Assembly (NCBI GenBank): GCA_017936005.1
Contig: JAGBGK010000020.1
Span: 1 to 64,000 of the forward strand
DNA: 64,000 nt
Reading direction: 5' to 3'
Origin: Tidjanibacter sp.
Lineage (GTDB): Bacteria > Bacteroidota > Bacteroidia > Bacteroidales > Rikenellaceae
Part shown: positions 1-8,160 of the stretch, one piece after another
Layout: every line of letters starts with the position of its first letter
Numbering within the stretch: the stretch's first letter is position 1
Translations under genes and position numbers: made by a program
Notes under the pieces: generated by a model
The model's input: the letters and a program-made list of their open reading frames with translations, nothing else
Told to the model about the DNA's origin: nothing
The model's database searches: none

Positions 1-11
1 CCGATCTGTGC

Positions 12-46
12 AAAAAAATGATAGAATCTACAAAAGACTCTATCAT
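12..46 (-). terminator. Rho-independent terminator after the HIT gene
   Basis: Inverted repeat with 11-base arms (18-28 and 36-46, one mismatch) around a 7-base loop. Read on the minus strand it is followed by a run of seven T (12-18). It lies about 85 bases past the HIT-protein stop codon. A second, weaker CCCTACC/GGTAGGG pair (81-87/118-124) sits between the gene and this hairpin. Confidence 0.6.
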
Positions 47-130
47 AGCAATTCGTTTGGAAATGTAAAAACAAAAACTACCCTACCCCGCTACTTTCAG
101 TCAAAGCAGACCAGAAAGGTAGGGCAATAA

Positions 131-517
131 TTACAACTTTATCTTATTGGCAATTTGAGCAAACTGCTCGGAAGATAATTGCAATTTAGGCTTGCGAAAA
201 TCAACATCAGCCTCGCTATTCATGGGAATAAGGTGAATGTGTGCGTGTGGAACCTCCATACCAAGCACAACCATCGCCACCCTCTTGCAATCAAGATTTG
301 CTTTCTGAGAAACTGCAACCTTCTTTGCGAATGTAACAAGCCCCGCAAGTTCCTCTTCCTGCAAGTCGAAAATATAATCCTCTTCCCTCTTGGGTACAAC
401 GAGGGTGTGCCCCTCACTCAAAGGATTAATATCCAAAAAGGCAAAATAATTTTCATCCTCAGCTATCTTATAGCAAGGAATCTCTCCATTAATTATTCTT
501 GTAAAAATAGAAGCCAT
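131..517 (-). CDS. HIT-family (histidine triad) nucleotide-binding protein
   Basis: A 128-residue protein of the normal length for the HIT/HINT branch. HIT proteins hydrolyse or transfer nucleotides through a histidine triad; the physiological substrate here is unknown. The N-terminus (FTRIINGEIPCYKIAEDE) is the usual HIT opening, GHTLVVPK lies near residue 40, and the triad HAHIHLIP is near residue 92. The gene is transcribed leftward, 61 bases after the relA/spoT-family stop codon, and is followed by a hairpin with a T-run. Function beyond family level cannot be read from the sequence. Confidence 0.93.
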   Translation of the reverse strand: MASIFTRIINGEIPCYKIAEDENYFAFLDINPLSEGHTLVVPKREEDYIFDLQEEELAGLVTFAKKVAVSQKANLDCKRVAMVVLGMEVPHAHIHLIPMNSEADVDFRKPKLQLSSEQFAQIANKIKL

Positions 518-578
518 AGCACCTTTATTTATAATTGATAATTAGTTTTAGTTAAAGTAAAGATTTAAGTCACGAGCC

Positions 579-2774
579 CTACAAGCGTTTCACCTTTTCA
601 ATACCTTTAATAGCATTCACCTTGCCGATAAGTTCATTAAGACTTTCCGCATCGGTAACATAAAGACTCATTTTTCCCTCAAAGATGCCATCGTGACTTT
701 GAATTTGCAAACCTCGAATATTCACATCGAGCTCCGTGGTGATAATCTGAGCCAAGTCGCGCAAAATACCTACCCTATCCAAGCCACGCATTTCAATCTC
801 CGTGAGATACGACTGCGCCTTGTATGATGACCATTTAATGTTAGTAACAAGATTCTCACCTTTTTGTGAGCCAAGTCTAATGAGTTCCTTGCAGTCTGTC
901 TTGTGTACAACAATAGCCCCCGATTGTGGATCGCGATAGCCTGTAATGTTGTCGCCCGGTATTGGATTGCAACACTCGGCAATGGCAAACTTCTGCACAT
1001 CCTCCCCTTCTACATCGGTCATCTGCGACACGATAATTTCCTTATTCTTCTTATTGGCTCCAACTTCAAAGGTCCAGAACTTCAAAATTTTGTTCTTGGA
1101 GTTCTGGCGCAGCACGGAATCAATATCATTCAGGTTGATGATTTCCGAACCGAGTTTACTATAAAACTCATCCTTATTGGAACAGTCGTAGGCGGGCAGC
1201 AACTTACGAAACAATCTTGCACTTGGAGTAATACCAAACTCTCTCATTCTTCTATCAAAGATTGAGATACCACGCTCTATGTTATTCTGCCTTACTCGTT
1301 TAAGGTAGCTAATAATCGCCTGACGAGCTTTCACTGTACTCACGTGGTCAAGCCACTCAATTGTCGGGTGAGCCGTCTCGGCTGTAAGGATTTGCACCTG
1401 GTCGCCGCTAGTCAGCGTAGTATATATTGACTCAATCTTGTGATTAATCTTTGCACCGATAGCCGTATTACCCACATTGGTGTGAATGTTATATGCAAAG
1501 TCGAGAGCAGTTGCACCAACAGGCAATTTCAGAGTTTCGCCCTTGGGTGTGAAAACAACCATCTCTGTCATATAGAGCGTCATTTTCACATTCTCGAGGA
1601 ATTCGGCAGCATTACCTGCCGGCTGATTCAGTGCCGACCTCACATCCTTCAACCACTTGTCAAACTCATCGTCCGACTCCTGTGCCTGCTGTTTGTATTT
1701 CCAATGCGATGCAAATCCTCTCTCGGCAATCTCCTCCATCCTCTCCGAGCGAATCTGCACCTCGGTCCAAATACCATCGGGGCGCATCAATGTTGCATGG
1801 AGCGCCTCATAGCCATTGGCTTTGGGGAAGCTCACCCAATCGCGAATGCGGTCAGGCTTGGGAGGGTATATGTCGGTCAAAAGGGAGTAGATGTGCCAAC
1901 ATTGCGACTTTTCGGGCACCAAGTCCGTGGACTTAAAGACTATACGGATAGCGAAGAGGTCGTAAATCTCCTCAAAGGGAATCTGCTTGCGTTGCATCTT
2001 GGACCATATTGAAAACACGGTCTTTACCCTACCCGATACCACAAAGTCGATACCCGCCTCCGTAAGTCGCTCCCTAATGGGGGCTATAAACCTCTCTATA
2101 AACTCGTTTCGCTCGGCAGCCGTAGCATTCATCTTGGCCTCAATCTCGGCATACTGCTCCGGGTACATATATTTCAGCGACAAGTCTTCGAGTTCGGTTT
2201 TGATTGCATACAAGCCGAGTCGGTAGGCCAGCGGAGCGAACAAATACATCGTTTCGCTCGTAATCTTCAACTGCTTATTCCTCGGCATCGAGCCCAAGGT
2301 ACGCATATTATGCAGTCGGTCGGAAATCTTGATAAGGATAACCCTAATATCATCCGACAGAGTGAGTAGTATCTTACGGAAAGTCTCTGCCTGTGCCGAC
2401 GCATCCTCATCAAGCGCAGCCGACACTTTGGTCAGACCATCCACCATTGAGGCGATCTTGGCATCGAATAGATTTTCGATATCCTCCACCGTGTAGCTCG
2501 TATCCTCCACCACATCGTGCAACAGGGCGGCCACGGTGGACTTAACACCAAGCCCTACCTCATCCACAACAATCTTGGCGACTGCTATCGGGTGGAGAAT
2601 GTAAGGTTCTCCCGAGCGTCGTCTCACGCCCTTGTGTGCCTCCTTTGCCAAAAAGAAGGCCTTGACAATCATATCCCAATCCGCCTCGCTCTTGCAAATC
2701 TTATCGCAAGAGGCTAGCAGTTCGTTATACTGCTGCTCAATGATTAGTTCGTCCTCCGGTGTATAGTTAGCCAT
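579..2774 (-). CDS. relA: RelA/SpoT-family (p)ppGpp synthetase/hydrolase
   Basis: 731 residues, full length for a long RSH enzyme that makes and degrades the alarmone (p)ppGpp. The N-terminal HD hydrolase domain is intact, with HDVVEDT near residue 86 and DRLHNMRTL near 152. The synthetase domain follows (about 230-350; GRVKTVFSIWSKM and the GYEALHAT segment), then a TGS domain (about 395-455, VFTPKGETLKLP) and a C-terminal ACT domain (about 655-731). Both active sites look complete, so a bifunctional enzyme is expected. Whether it is the RelA or SpoT paralogue cannot be decided here; Bacteroidota often carry two such genes. It lies downstream of recA, separated by a terminator-like hairpin. 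Confidence 0.95.
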   Translation of the reverse strand: MANYTPEDELIIEQQYNELLASCDKICKSEADWDMIVKAFFLAKEAHKGVRRRSGEPYILHPIAVAKIVVDEVGLGVKSTVAALLHDVVEDTSYTVEDIENLFDAKIASMVDGLTKVSAALDEDASAQAETFRKILLTLSDDIRVILIKISDRLHNMRTLGSMPRNKQLKITSETMYLFAPLAYRLGLYAIKTELEDLSLKYMYPEQYAEIEAKMNATAAERNEFIERFIAPIRERLTEAGIDFVVSGRVKTVFSIWSKMQRKQIPFEEIYDLFAIRIVFKSTDLVPEKSQCWHIYSLLTDIYPPKPDRIRDWVSFPKANGYEALHATLMRPDGIWTEVQIRSERMEEIAERGFASHWKYKQQAQESDDEFDKWLKDVRSALNQPAGNAAEFLENVKMTLYMTEMVVFTPKGETLKLPVGATALDFAYNIHTNVGNTAIGAKINHKIESIYTTLTSGDQVQILTAETAHPTIEWLDHVSTVKARQAIISYLKRVRQNNIERGISIFDRRMREFGITPSARLFRKLLPAYDCSNKDEFYSKLGSEIINLNDIDSVLRQNSKNKILKFWTFEVGANKKNKEIIVSQMTDVEGEDVQKFAIAECCNPIPGDNITGYRDPQSGAIVVHKTDCKELIRLGSQKGENLVTNIKWSSYKAQSYLTEIEMRGLDRVGILRDLAQIITTELDVNIRGLQIQSHDGIFEGKMSLYVTDAESLNELIGKVNAIKGIEKVKRL

Positions 2775-2838
2775 AGGTATCCTGCCGTATTCGTCTTATT
2801 CAAACACTCCGTTATCTACCACTCCCAAAAACGACAAT

Positions 2839-2870
2839 GCCCCGACCACCTGATTGTCGATGGTCGAGGC
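2839..2870 (-). terminator. Terminator-like hairpin after recA
   Basis: Ten-base arms (2839-2848 and 2861-2870, one mismatch) around a 12-base loop. On the minus strand a TTTTT stretch follows a few bases later. It lies 14 bases past the recA stop codon and before the RelA/SpoT gene. Confidence 0.5.
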
Positions 2871-2883
2871 TATGCTTATTGTT

Positions 2884-3903
2884 CTAGTTCTGTTGATTAT
2901 TTTCTTTGAGAGCAGCCCTCACTTTCTCCTCGATCTCACTTCGGAGTTCGTGATCCTGCATCAGCAAGTCCTTCGTAGCATCCCTACCCTGCATCAGTTT
3001 CCTGTCGCCATAGGAGAACCACGAGCCACTCTTCTTGATAACACCCAAGTCAACACCCAAGTCGAGAATCTCACCCACGATAGAGATACCCTCGCCATAC
3101 ATAATGTCAAACTCTGCTTTACGGAATGGAGGTGCAACTTTATTCTTAACAACCTTAACTTTGGTGCGAGTACCAAGTTGGGTGTCACCATCCTTAATAA
3201 CCGAAGTCTTACGGATGTCGATACGCACACTTGCATAGAATTTCAAAGCATTACCACCGGTGGTTGTTTCGGGGTTGCCATAAACCACACCAATCTTATC
3301 CCTCAGCTGGTTGATGAAAATACAAACGGTCTTGGTTTTGCTGATTGCAGCGGTGAGTTTCCTCAGTGCCTGCGACATAAGCCTTGCTTGGAGACCCATC
3401 TTCGAGTCGCCCATCTCGCCCTCAATCTCCGCTTTGGGGGTAAGAGCCGCAACCGAGTCAATCACAATAATGTCGATGGCACTCGACCTAATAAGCGTCT
3501 CAGCAATCTCCAATGCCTGCTCACCACTATCGGGCTGCGACACCAACAAGTTATCTACATCCACACCGAGTTTTGCAGCATAAAAACTGTCGAAGGCGTG
3601 CTCTGCATCAATGAACGCTGCAATGCCACCCTCTTTCTGTGCCTCCGCAATGGCGTGAATTGCGAGAGTTGTCTTACCCGACGACTCGGGGCCATAAATC
3701 TCCACAATACGACCTTTGGGGTAACCACCCACTCCGAGTGCATTGTCCAACGTAATCGAACCGGTGGGGATTACAGGAATCTGCTCGGTGATCTGGCTAC
3801 TCATCCTCATAATGGAGCCTTTACCAAAATCCTTCTCAATCTTGTCAAGCACGGCGCTCAACACTTTCTGTTTGTCGGCATTAATTGCCACTTTCTCTGC
3901 CAT
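2884..3903 (-). CDS. recA: Recombinase RecA
   Basis: 339 residues, typical RecA length. RecA forms ATP-dependent filaments on single-stranded DNA, drives homologous recombination and activates the SOS response. Visible motifs are the Walker [10 protein letters not shown] (near 70), the DNA-binding loop region [14 protein letters not shown], the Walker B hydrophobic stretch [12 protein letters not shown], and the L2 region [18 protein letters not shown]. The C-terminus is acidic, ends in NNQQN and is complete. The gene is read leftward, 41 bases after the bcp stop codon. No LexA-type box was recognised upstream. Confidence 0.99.
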   Translation of the reverse strand: MAEKVAINADKQKVLSAVLDKIEKDFGKGSIMRMSSQITEQIPVIPTGSITLDNALGVGGYPKGRIVEIYGPESSGKTTLAIHAIAEAQKEGGIAAFIDAEHAFDSFYAAKLGVDVDNLLVSQPDSGEQALEIAETLIRSSAIDIIVIDSVAALTPKAEIEGEMGDSKMGLQARLMSQALRKLTAAISKTKTVCIFINQLRDKIGVVYGNPETTTGGNALKFYASVRIDIRKTSVIKDGDTQLGTRTKVKVVKNKVAPPFRKAEFDIMYGEGISIVGEILDLGVDLGVIKKSGSWFSYGDRKLMQGRDATKDLLMQDHELRSEIEEKVRAALKENNQQN

Positions 3904-3944
3904 AGTAGTTTTCTGTTATTTATTATTCGTTTCTACCTTATCAT

Positions 3945-4412
3945 CTATTGGTTTACCCCACTCCACCACTCGGCAATCTGGGCCCAATGGTCAGAGGTAC
4001 GCACTTTGTCGAAGATGTGCATAATAACACCTTGCTCGTCGATAATGAATGTGGTACGCACTATACCCATATATTTCCTTCCATACATCGACTTCTCCTT
4101 CCACACTCCATAGGCCTCTGCGACACTCTTATCGGTGTCGGCCACGAGAGTGAAGTTTAGTTCGTGCTTGCTGCAAAAATTCTGGTGAGAGCGCACGCTA
4201 TCAGGACTCACGCCCACAATCTCAAAGCCTTTGGCTTTAAGATCTTCCTTACCATCTCTCAAACTTTTGGCTTCCAACGTACAGCCAGACGTATTGTCCT
4301 TCGGATAGAAATACAAAATCACCTTACGACCAACAAAATCAGCCAATCGCACACTTTCACCACTCTGGGTAAGGGCCTCGAATAGAGGTGCTTTATCACC
4401 AACTTTCAACAT
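3945..4412 (-). CDS. bcp: Thioredoxin-dependent peroxiredoxin, Bcp/PrxQ type
   Basis: 155 residues from the chosen ATG at 4412 (MLKVGDKAPLFEAL), the normal Bcp start; an upstream in-frame ATG at 4481 lies inside the dnaA terminator. Bcp enzymes reduce hydroperoxides in the cytoplasm. The peroxidatic cysteine is present (Cys44 in NTSGCTLEA), but the usual resolving cysteine five residues later is Lys49 (EAKSLRD instead of EACxFRD). The protein therefore resembles a one-Cys form, unless the other cysteine (HQNFC) resolves it. It precedes recA. Confidence 0.92.
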   Translation of the reverse strand: MLKVGDKAPLFEALTQSGESVRLADFVGRKVILYFYPKDNTSGCTLEAKSLRDGKEDLKAKGFEIVGVSPDSVRSHQNFCSKHELNFTLVADTDKSVAEAYGVWKEKSMYGRKYMGIVRTTFIIDEQGVIMHIFDKVRTSDHWAQIAEWWSGVNQ

Positions 4413-4462
4413 CTTGTTCTCGTTTTGTGCAAACATTACCAATGATAGTGTAAAAATACAAC

Positions 4463-4499
4463 AAAAATCGCAACTATCCAACCGACAGTTGCGATTTTT
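4463..4499. terminator. Bidirectional terminator between dnaA and bcp
   Basis: Perfect 13-base inverted repeat (4463-4475 and 4487-4499), with A-rich and T-rich outer ends and an 11-base loop. It lies 33 bases past the dnaA stop codon, so on the minus strand it would end the dnaA transcript. The promoter of bcp must then lie between here and 4412. Confidence 0.75.
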
Positions 4500-4532
4500 T
4501 ATTCTAAAATTTCACCTATTTAACACAAACCC

Positions 4533-5948
4533 TTATCGTGCCGTCTGCATCAATAGGCGATCAAGTTCCTCCATCGTGCGTGCAAACGACTTGTCGGTTT
4601 CCATAAGGTTATTCACGGCCTTGCAAGCATGCAACACTGTTGCGTGATTTTTACCACCAATCGAAGAGCCAATAACCGACAAAGGAAGTGTCGTATGTTT
4701 CTTACTCAAATACATAGCCACCTGACGAGCCTGGGCAATATCGCGTGTGCGCTTGGGCGAGTCAATATCACTCTCGCTAACATCCATATAATCACACACA
4801 ACTTTGCGGATGTGGCCAATAGAAACCTCCTTAGGGTCTATCTTTACATATGTTTTCAGAACCTCCTTGGCCAACGAGATAGTTAACTTACGCTTCAAGA
4901 AATCGGCATTAGCCATCAGCGAAGAGAGCACTCCCTCAATCTCGCGAACATTATCATTAACATTCTCAGCCAGATACTCTACCACCTCCATAGGTATCTC
5001 TTTGCCCACCTGCCTTGCCTTGTTGCAGATAATCTTGACTTTAGTCTCATAGTCAGGGGGTGTCAATTCTGCGGCCAAACCCCATTTAAAACGAGTCAGC
5101 AGGCGGTCGTTGATATCACTCAACTCCGAAGGACGCTTATCCGAGGTGAGAATAAGCTGTTTACCCGTCAAATGAAGATGGTTGAAGATATTGAAAAATG
5201 CATTCTGAGTACTACTCTTGTTACCCGAGAGTTCCTGAATATCGTCAATAATCAACACATCTATCATCTGATAGAAGTTAATGAAATCATTAGGCTCCTT
5301 ATTGAGAACTGCAGTGGTGTATTGAGCCTGAAACTTATTCATCGACACATAAAGCACCTGCAACTCAGGGTGTTTCTTCTTAATTTCCAGACCAATACCT
5401 TGCGCTAAGTGAGTTTTACCAAGGCCCGAATCACCAAAAATATAGAAAGGATTATAGGCCGTTCTACCGGGATCCTGCGCAACAGCCTCACCCACACTTC
5501 TCACAAGTTTATTACAAGCACCCTCCACAAAAGAGTCCAAAGTGTAGCGACTATTAAGCTGCGAATCGATGACCAACTTTTTGATACCCGGAATCACAAA
5601 AGGATTTTTTATTTTTGTGGTATCATTCTGCGCCACAAACGACGAAATAGGCGAGGTATTTGCCTCGGTTGGAGTATCTGCACTCACATTCTGCGGAACA
5701 GCATAGCGTACACGAATGTTGTTTCCGAAAAAACTGTGTATGATTGGGCGGATTGCGGGAATGTAGTTGTGCTCGATGTGATAAACACTCTCCTCGTCGG
5801 GCAAACGCAGGCGCAAGATATTGCCATCGTAGCTCAATGGCACAATGGGTTTAAACCACCTAACAAACTCATCATTAGGGATTTGCGCCTCAATTTGCGA
5901 CAGACAGTTTTTCCAAGCGTCGTTATATGTCTCGGGTGTTATGGTCAT
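4533..5948 (-). CDS. dnaA: Chromosomal replication initiator DnaA
   Basis: 471 residues. DnaA binds DnaA boxes at oriC and melts the origin. The N-terminal domain (about 1-85, NDEFVRWFKPIVPLSYDG) is followed by a short linker and the AAA+ domain with Walker A GDSGLGKTHLAQ (near 173) and Walker B VLIIDDIQELSG. The C-terminal domain IV carries the DnaA signature region (GGKNHATVLHACKAV) for box recognition. No cluster of DnaA boxes was seen in the 240 bases upstream, so oriC is not obviously here; in Bacteroidota dnaA is often away from the origin. A terminator lies just downstream. Confidence 0.99.
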   Translation of the reverse strand: MTITPETYNDAWKNCLSQIEAQIPNDEFVRWFKPIVPLSYDGNILRLRLPDEESVYHIEHNYIPAIRPIIHSFFGNNIRVRYAVPQNVSADTPTEANTSPISSFVAQNDTTKIKNPFVIPGIKKLVIDSQLNSRYTLDSFVEGACNKLVRSVGEAVAQDPGRTAYNPFYIFGDSGLGKTHLAQGIGLEIKKKHPELQVLYVSMNKFQAQYTTAVLNKEPNDFINFYQMIDVLIIDDIQELSGNKSSTQNAFFNIFNHLHLTGKQLILTSDKRPSELSDINDRLLTRFKWGLAAELTPPDYETKVKIICNKARQVGKEIPMEVVEYLAENVNDNVREIEGVLSSLMANADFLKRKLTISLAKEVLKTYVKIDPKEVSIGHIRKVVCDYMDVSESDIDSPKRTRDIAQARQVAMYLSKKHTTLPLSVIGSSIGGKNHATVLHACKAVNNLMETDKSFARTMEELDRLLMQTAR

Positions 5949-6118
5949 TTATATTGATTGGGTAACTATGATTTCCGACCACAAAGTTGTTCATAATTTT
6001 GTTAAAAAAAACATCTTTTGCTCTTGCAAAATTAATATTAATTATTAAGGGTAAATGTCCGTAAAAAATCCTCCATATTTTAACCTGCTGATATAGAGAA
6101 TTTACGAAAAAAAATACA

Positions 6119-6126
6119 TACCTTTG
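6119..6126 (+). promoter_or_regulatory. Bacteroidota-type -7 box for the phospho-sugar mutase gene
   Basis: TACCTTTG matches the Bacteroides consensus TAnnTTTG, 62 bases before the ATG at 6189. No convincing -33 TTTG is visible at the expected distance. It lies in the 240-base dnaA/mutase intergenic region (5949-6188), which is AT-rich and otherwise shows no gene and no strong hairpin. Confidence 0.55.
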
Positions 6127-6188
6127 CCTATTGAGATTTTTTTATGTTGGACCTAAAACAAATACCATAAACATACACTTTATTTATT

Positions 6189-7919
6189 ATGGAGCAGTAT
6201 ATCCTTGACCGAGCCCAAAAGTGGCTCGATGGAAATTATGACGAGCAGACAAAACAGACCATTCGTGAGATGATGGCCAACGATCCAAAAGAGCTTTCGG
6301 AGAGTTTCTATCAGGACCTCGAATTCGGCACAGGTGGTCTGAGAGGTATCCTTGGCGTGGGTACCAACCGTATGAACGTATACACCGTTGGCATGGCCAC
6401 ACAAGGCCTTGCTAATTACCTTAAAATGTGTTTTGAAGGAGAGGAAATCAAAGTAGCCGTAAGCCACGACTGCCGTAATTTCAGCCGTGAATTTGCCGAG
6501 CGCACAGCCGACATTTTCGCCTCCAATGGCTTCAAAGTATACCTTTTTGAGTCGTTGCGCCCCACCCCGGAGTTGAGTTTTGCAATCCGCGAGCTTGGCT
6601 GCAAGAGCGGTGTAATGGTTACCGCTTCGCACAACCCTCGTGAGTACAACGGCTACAAAGCCTATTGGGAGGATGGCTCGCAGGTTATCGCACCCCACGA
6701 CAAGAACATCATCGACGAGGTGAACAAGATCACCTCCGTTGACCAAATCATCTGTGGCTTGCACCCCGAGAACATCGAGATTATTGGCGAGGAGTTCGAC
6801 AAAATCTACCTCGAAAGGGTTAAGTCGCTTTCCCTCTCGCCCGCTGCCGCCGAGCAATATAGCGATATGAGCATCGTCTATACTCCCATTCACGGTTGCG
6901 GACGTGTACTCGTGCCTGCTTCGTTGCGCAACTATGGTTTCAAGAACATCCACTGTGTGGAGGAGCAAATGAGCGTTGACGGCAACTTCCCCACCGTGGA
7001 GTCGCCCAACCCCGAGGAGAGGACCACAATGCGTATGGCCATTGAGTTGGGTCGCAAGGTGGGCGCCGAGATTGTGATGGCCACCGACCCCGATAGCGAC
7101 CGTATCGGCATTGCTGTTCCCGACGAGGAGGGCAACTATGTACTTCTTAATGGCAACCAGACCTGTGTGCTGCTCACCTACTATATGTGCCGCCGCTGGA
7201 AAGAGAACGGCATGTTGGATGGCAAGCAGTACATCGTTAAGACCATCGTAACGAGCGAGATGATGGCCGACGTAGCCAAGAGTTTCGGCGTGGAGTACTT
7301 CGACTGCCTGACCGGTTTCAAGAACATTGCCAAGGTTATCCGTGCCGAGGAGGCCAAGGGTAAAGTATATATTGGTGGGGGCGAGGAGAGCTTTGGTTTC
7401 TTGGCCGGCTCGTTCTTGCGCGATAAAGATGGCGTGTCGGCTTGTTCGTTGGCTGCCGAGGCTGCCGCTTGGGCAAAGAGCATCGGAACAACTCTCTATA
7501 AACTCATCAAGGAGCTCTACGTTGAGTATGGGTTCTACAAAGAGGGCCTTGTATCGGTAGTACGTAAAGGTCAGGAGGGTGCCGCAGAGATTAAACAGAT
7601 GATGGTCGACTTCCGCGCCAATCCTCCCAAGGACATCTGTGGCTCGCCCATCGTTGCGATTAAGGACTATCAGGCACTCACCATCCTCAATCCCGCTTCG
7701 GGCGAGGTATTGCCTTTGGAGAGCGACAAGAGCAACGTGCTCCAATATCTCACTGCCGATGGCACCATTCTTTCGATTCGTCCCAGCGGAACGGAGCCTA
7801 AGATTAAGTTCTACTTTGGCGTGAAGGAGCCTCTTGCATCGCTTGCCGACTACGACGCCGTTTCGGCTTCGCTGGATGCCAAGATTGAGAGAATGAAAAA
7901 GGAGTTGAACCTCATCTAA
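6189..7919 (+). CDS. Phospho-sugar mutase (phosphoglucomutase/phosphomannomutase, alpha-D-phosphohexomutase family)
   Basis: 576 residues, the length of the bacterial PgcA/PGM2-like subgroup. It interconverts hexose 1- and 6-phosphates and so links glycolysis with glycogen, cell-wall and surface-glycan precursors. The four expected loops are visible: the phosphoserine loop TASHNPREYNGYK (near 146), the Mg2+ loop DPDSDRIG (near 300), the sugar-specificity loop GGEESFGF (near 400) and the phosphate-binding loop RPSGTEPKIKF (near 530). Exact substrate preference is not readable. The gene stands alone, with a promoter box upstream and a strong terminator downstream. Confidence 0.94.
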   Translation: MEQYILDRAQKWLDGNYDEQTKQTIREMMANDPKELSESFYQDLEFGTGGLRGILGVGTNRMNVYTVGMATQGLANYLKMCFEGEEIKVAVSHDCRNFSREFAERTADIFASNGFKVYLFESLRPTPELSFAIRELGCKSGVMVTASHNPREYNGYKAYWEDGSQVIAPHDKNIIDEVNKITSVDQIICGLHPENIEIIGEEFDKIYLERVKSLSLSPAAAEQYSDMSIVYTPIHGCGRVLVPASLRNYGFKNIHCVEEQMSVDGNFPTVESPNPEERTTMRMAIELGRKVGAEIVMATDPDSDRIGIAVPDEEGNYVLLNGNQTCVLLTYYMCRRWKENGMLDGKQYIVKTIVTSEMMADVAKSFGVEYFDCLTGFKNIAKVIRAEEAKGKVYIGGGEESFGFLAGSFLRDKDGVSACSLAAEAAAWAKSIGTTLYKLIKELYVEYGFYKEGLVSVVRKGQEGAAEIKQMMVDFRANPPKDICGSPIVAIKDYQALTILNPASGEVLPLESDKSNVLQYLTADGTILSIRPSGTEPKIKFYFGVKEPLASLADYDAVSASLDAKIERMKKELNLI

Positions 7920-7945
7920 TCTTCGGTTCATTGACACACAAAAAG

Positions 7946-7987
7946 AACTCTCGGGTAACGAAAAGATTACCCGAGAGTTGTTTTTTT
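7946..7987 (+). terminator. Rho-independent terminator of the phospho-sugar mutase gene
   Basis: Perfect 13-base arms (7946-7958, 7967-7979) with an 8-base loop, then G and seven T. The core CGGGTAACG...TTACCCG recurs in the terminator after mutS (38516-38559). Confidence 0.9.
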
Positions 7988-8033
7988 GCCGTTAGCTATT
8001 AGCTATTGACCATTAGCCTTACGCCCGAAAGCG

Positions 8034-8160
8034 AAAAAGCGCATATAGTGAGAGAAATGCAAGGCGCACAAGAAAACCACCTCCGTAGTTTACTGAACGT
8101 AAAATGAGGAGGTGGTTTATCGCAGTGCAACACAGCGGTTGCCCGCTATATACGCTTTTT
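8034..8160 (-). repeat. Nested inverted-repeat element in the guaA 3' region
   Basis: Outer arms of 15 bases (8034-8048 and 8146-8160, one mismatch) enclose a perfect 11-base inverted repeat (8074-8084 and 8108-8118). Its loop contains a further TTTAC/GTAAA pair, and a GCAAC/GTTGC hairpin lies beside it (about 8127-8142). On the minus strand the outer stem starts right at the guaA stop codon and ends in TTTTTC, so it could act as a structured terminator. The 15-base terminal inverted repeats could also mark a small MITE-like element. The stretch 7988-8033 holds only a short direct repeat (TTAGCTA twice). Confidence 0.55.

Noticed and set aside
3..68. Open frame on the plus strand at the left edge (ends IAIRLEM, TAA), as the tail of an upstream gene
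   Set aside because: It overlaps a good minus-strand terminator (12-46) and matches no known C-terminus; 22 codons are too few to judge.
5949..6188. oriC beside dnaA
   Set aside because: The AT-rich gap shows no repeated DnaA boxes; only a promoter box for the mutase is supported.
7991..8006. TTAGCTATTAGCTATT as a CRISPR or VNTR seed
   Set aside because: Only two short units; no spacer pattern.
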